Shown: positions 30,648 through 32,776 of the stretch, piece after piece
Layout: each line of letters opens with the position of its first letter
Position numbering within the stretch: position 1 is the stretch's first letter
Assembly (NCBI GenBank): GCA_913031625.1
Contig: CAJWGB010000038.1
Span: 1 to 32,776 of the forward strand
Length of the DNA stretch: 32,776 bases
DNA from: an uncultured Planctomycetaceae bacterium
GTDB lineage: Bacteria > Planctomycetota > Planctomycetia > Planctomycetales > Planctomycetaceae
Direction of reading: 5' to 3'
Notes under the pieces: generated by a model
What the model was told of the DNA's origin: nothing
What the model saw: only the letters and a program-made list of their open reading frames with translations
Database searches by the model: none
Position numbers and translations under genes: made by a program

Positions 30648-32776
30648 CTAAAGAGCATCTTCTGATGAAAGCAAGCTGTTGACCAGATCAGACAGCTGGG
30701 CCAGTTGGAACGGCTTTTTAAGATAGGCATCTGGTTGGGGCAGGTGGTCCGGGACAGGGTTTGACCACCCCGACACGATGACAACGGGTAACTCAGGCCA
30801 CCCGCGTCTGATTTCCTGGAGGAGTTCTCCGCCGTTGATCCCCGGCAGTCCGTAGTCTGACAGAACGAGTTGAAACTCAGCTTCCTTCAGGTGCTGGAGG
30901 GCTTCTTCTCCATCGGAAGCAATGGCGACCTGCATCCCCAGAGATTCAAGCAGTCTGGAAGTAGACCGTCGAACTGATTCGTTATCATCGACGTACAAAA
31001 TGCAGGCTTCGGATGCAGCCCGTTGCTGAGTCGCAATGGAATTCTCTGGCTCCGTGTTCAGGGGGGCGGGAGTCCTGCTCAGGGGAAGAGTCAGCGTGAC
31101 AGTTGTTCCCTTTCGCGGCTCTGACGTGACATTGATTGTTCCTCCGTGCTGCCGAATGATTCCGTGGCATTCGCTCAGTCCCAGCCCGCTGCCTTTAATC
31201 TTGGACGTGTAAAAGGGCTCCAGACAGCGATGCAGGATTTCCTGACTCATTCCCTGACCGTCATCAGTCACCTCGACCCTGGCAAAGTCACCGTTGCTGG
31301 AGATCAGGATCTGTATCGTGCCGGTTGTTTCAATCGCGTCGGCGGAGTTGAAGATGAGGTTTGTCAGGACTGAGCGAATCTGTGACGGAACGGCGAGTAC
31401 TACCGGAGCATCACTGGCGACGACTTTAACACTGACTGTCTTGCCTTCACTGACAGATGTGTCTTCCCATTTCGGGCGTGTCAGGTCGACGCTTTGGTGT
31501 ACCAGTTCCGCGAGGTCGGCGGAGATCAGTTCTTCGTGGTCCGGCGACTCTTTGTAGAAGTGATCCAGTCGCCGTACAGTGGATGCCATGTCACCGACTT
31601 GGAGGCGAATCAGTTCGGCCAGGCGTTCGGCACCTTTGTTCTCAGCGATTTCGCCGCTCAATAGTTCTGCGTAAGTCAGGAGCGGGGAAAGTGCGTTGTT
31701 GATGTCGTGTGCGACGCCAGCTGCCATCTGTCCAAGGGCTCCAAGTCGTTCACTCCTGATAGCGAGCTCCTGAGCGTGTTGGAGTTGTTCGAGTGTTTCC
31801 GTCAGTTTTGCGTTACTGCTTCGCAGGTCCGTCTCTGCCGTCCGACGGTCCGTGACATCCTCAACAGCACACACAAAGCCCTGCATGTCTCCATGATGCT
31901 GAATGCACTCTGCCATCATTTCGAACCAAACATGCGTCCCGTCACTCCGGACAAATCGACCGCTGCTTTCAAATCCTTTCTCCTGCGCGGCAGCGTTTCG
32001 CAGTCCTTGTATGACTTGAGTTCGTTCCTCCGGATCGAGAGCTCTGGCCCAGCCGTCTCCCAACAGGGCAGACTCATCGGATTCGCCAAGGATGTCCTGC
32101 ATCTTCCGATTGGAATAGATCACCTGAGCACTCTGGTCGGCGACGAAAATACCGACCGGGGAGCAGTCGCAAACTGCACGAAACTGCTCAGACTTTTCCG
32201 CGAACTGCCCTTCCAGCCTACTCTGAGCAATCTCAAGACTCTGATGGCTTCGCCGCAGTTCCCGGCCGCGATGCATAAGTCGAAATGCCTGCCCAATCAC
32301 GATTGCTGCTGCAGCCGAACACAATCCAATAAAGAGTGTGCTTTGCCAGAATGGCGGAACGACAGACACGGAGACTGTGTGTTCTGCAGTCGACACGTTG
32401 AAGTCCTGGTCTCTGGCGCGGACACGGACTGTATGGTCACCCGGTGGCAGGTCTTCCAGCACAAGCAACCGTTGTTCCTGAAAGGGTGTCCATGGCTCAT
32501 CGTCGATCTGAATCGAGTACGAAAGTTTCGCATCTGGTGTCCGATTCCATGCATCGACTGCACGGAGTGGCAAAACACTGCGTCCGTTATGTGCAAACGA
32601 AACAGCGTCCTCCTCAATCCTGGTTCGGGGAGGTTTGGCTGAAGGGTAAAGACAATGGCGACCATCGATCCAGATACGTCCTGTTAAATCTCGATGCAGG
32701 GATCGTCGGCCGAGCGAGATCGGCAGGTCAAGGCGATGAAAACCTGCTCCATCAAATCTGAACACGCCCCTCGATG
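30648..32776 (-). CDS. Hybrid sensor histidine kinase with Y_Y_Y and PAS domains, N-terminus beyond window
   Basis: The minus-strand frame is open through the right edge; a GTG at 32765 is likely internal because the preceding codons continue a beta-propeller-like repeat ('SRGVFRFDGAGFHRLD'). The order visible, counting residues from 32765, is: end of a sensor propeller, a Y_Y_Y domain at about 60-130 ('LSYSIQIDDEPWTPF', 'LPPGDHTVRVRARDQDFNVS'), one membrane helix at about 140-165, a PAS domain at about 190-310, a HisKA H-box with H353 ('MAAGVAHDINNALSP'), a HATPase domain ('NLIFNSADAIE', 'VTDDGQGMS', 'GSGLGLSECHG') and a C-terminal receiver with acceptor D637 ('LYVDDNESVRRS', 'LVLSDYGLPG', and Lys in 'AYLKKPF'). 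Such propeller-Y_Y_Y kinases often sense polysaccharide fragments. It lies 82 bases from a sulfatase gene, so regulation of glycan breakdown is possible. Confidence 0.93.
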   Translation of the reverse strand, partial: SRGVFRFDGAGFHRLDLPISLGRRSLHRDLTGRIWIDGRHCLYPSAKPPRTRIEEDAVSFAHNGRSVLPLRAVDAWNRTPDAKLSYSIQIDDEPWTPFQEQRLLVLEDLPPGDHTVRVRARDQDFNVSTAEHTVSVSVVPPFWQSTLFIGLCSAAAAIVIGQAFRLMHRGRELRRSHQSLEIAQSRLEGQFAEKSEQFRAVCDCSPVGIFVADQSAQVIYSNRKMQDILGESDESALLGDGWARALDPEERTQVIQGLRNAAAQEKGFESSGRFVRSDGTHVWFEMMAECIQHHGDMQGFVCAVEDVTDRRTAETDLRSSNAKLTETLEQLQHAQELAIRSERLGALGQMAAGVAHDINNALSPLLTYAELLSGEIAENKGAERLAELIRLQVGDMASTVRRLDHFYKESPDHEELISADLAELVHQSVDLTRPKWEDTSVSEGKTVSVKVVASDAPVVLAVPSQIRSVLTNLIFNSADAIETTGTIQILISSNGDFARVEVTDDGQGMSQEILHRCLEPFYTSKIKGSGLGLSECHGIIRQHGGTINVTSEPRKGTTVTLTLPLSRTPAPLNTEPENSIATQQRAASEACILYVDDNESVRRSTSRLLESLGMQVAIASDGEEALQHLKEAEFQLVLSDYGLPGINGGELLQEIRRGWPELPVVIVSGWSNPVPDHLPQPDAYLKKPFQLAQLSDLVNSLLSSEDAL

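Noticed and set aside
31707-32642. 311-codon plus-strand open frame
   Set aside because: Antisense to the hybrid histidine kinase, which has complete H-box, ATPase and receiver motifs in its own frame.

Overview
The window looks like chromosomal DNA from a planctomycete (Planctomycetota, probably Planctomycetales). The basis is family content: CxxCH-bearing planctomycete cytochrome proteins (DUF1549/DUF1553 and DUF1592/DUF1588/DUF1585 types), DUF1552 and DUF1501 proteins with Tat-type leaders, a DUF1559 prepilin-like protein, several formylglycine sulfatases and an ECF sigma factor overlapping a Ser/Thr kinase gene. The genus cannot be fixed from sequence reading alone. No rRNA, tRNA, CRISPR array, IS element or phage gene was seen.

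Layout. 1-2048 (minus): 5' part of a DUF1549/DUF1553 cytochrome protein that runs off the left edge. 2161-2676 (minus): a small four-helix membrane protein. 3257-13589 (plus): a compact run of eight genes plus one or two small ones. It contains a Cys/His-rich exported protein, DUF58, a transglutaminase-like membrane protein, MoxR ATPase, His-rich lipoprotein, DUF318/ArsP-type permease, DUF1559 pseudopilin, a divergent prepilin peptidase and a second Cys/His-rich exported protein. The six genes from DUF58 to the peptidase overlap or lie within 20 bases of each other. 13590-14816: a possible 54-residue membrane protein and a decayed sulfatase on the minus strand.

14817-25068 (plus): a catabolic-looking block with a DUF1592-type cytochrome protein, DUF1552 protein, sialate-O-acetylesterase-like hydrolase, sulfatase and two DUF1501 proteins. 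25175-27524 (plus): ECF sigma factor and overlapping membrane kinase. 27656-29020 (minus): ASCH-domain protein and a secreted endonuclease/exonuclease/phosphatase-family protein. 29127-30566 (plus): a second intact sulfatase. 30648-32776 (minus): a hybrid histidine kinase with Y_Y_Y, PAS, kinase and receiver domains, running off the right edge.

How the genes may work together. The 3.2-13.6 kb run is the best candidate for an undescribed system. It joins a MoxR/DUF58/transglutaminase-like module to a metal-binding-looking lipoprotein, a permease and a small type II/IV-pilin-like unit, and is bracketed by two paralogous Cys/His proteins. Several of its enzymes lack canonical catalytic or motif residues. 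A role in transition-metal handling at the cell envelope is inference. The 14.8-25 kb block fits breakdown of sulfated and acetylated polysaccharides, a common planctomycete lifestyle, but no glycosidase is present to name a substrate.
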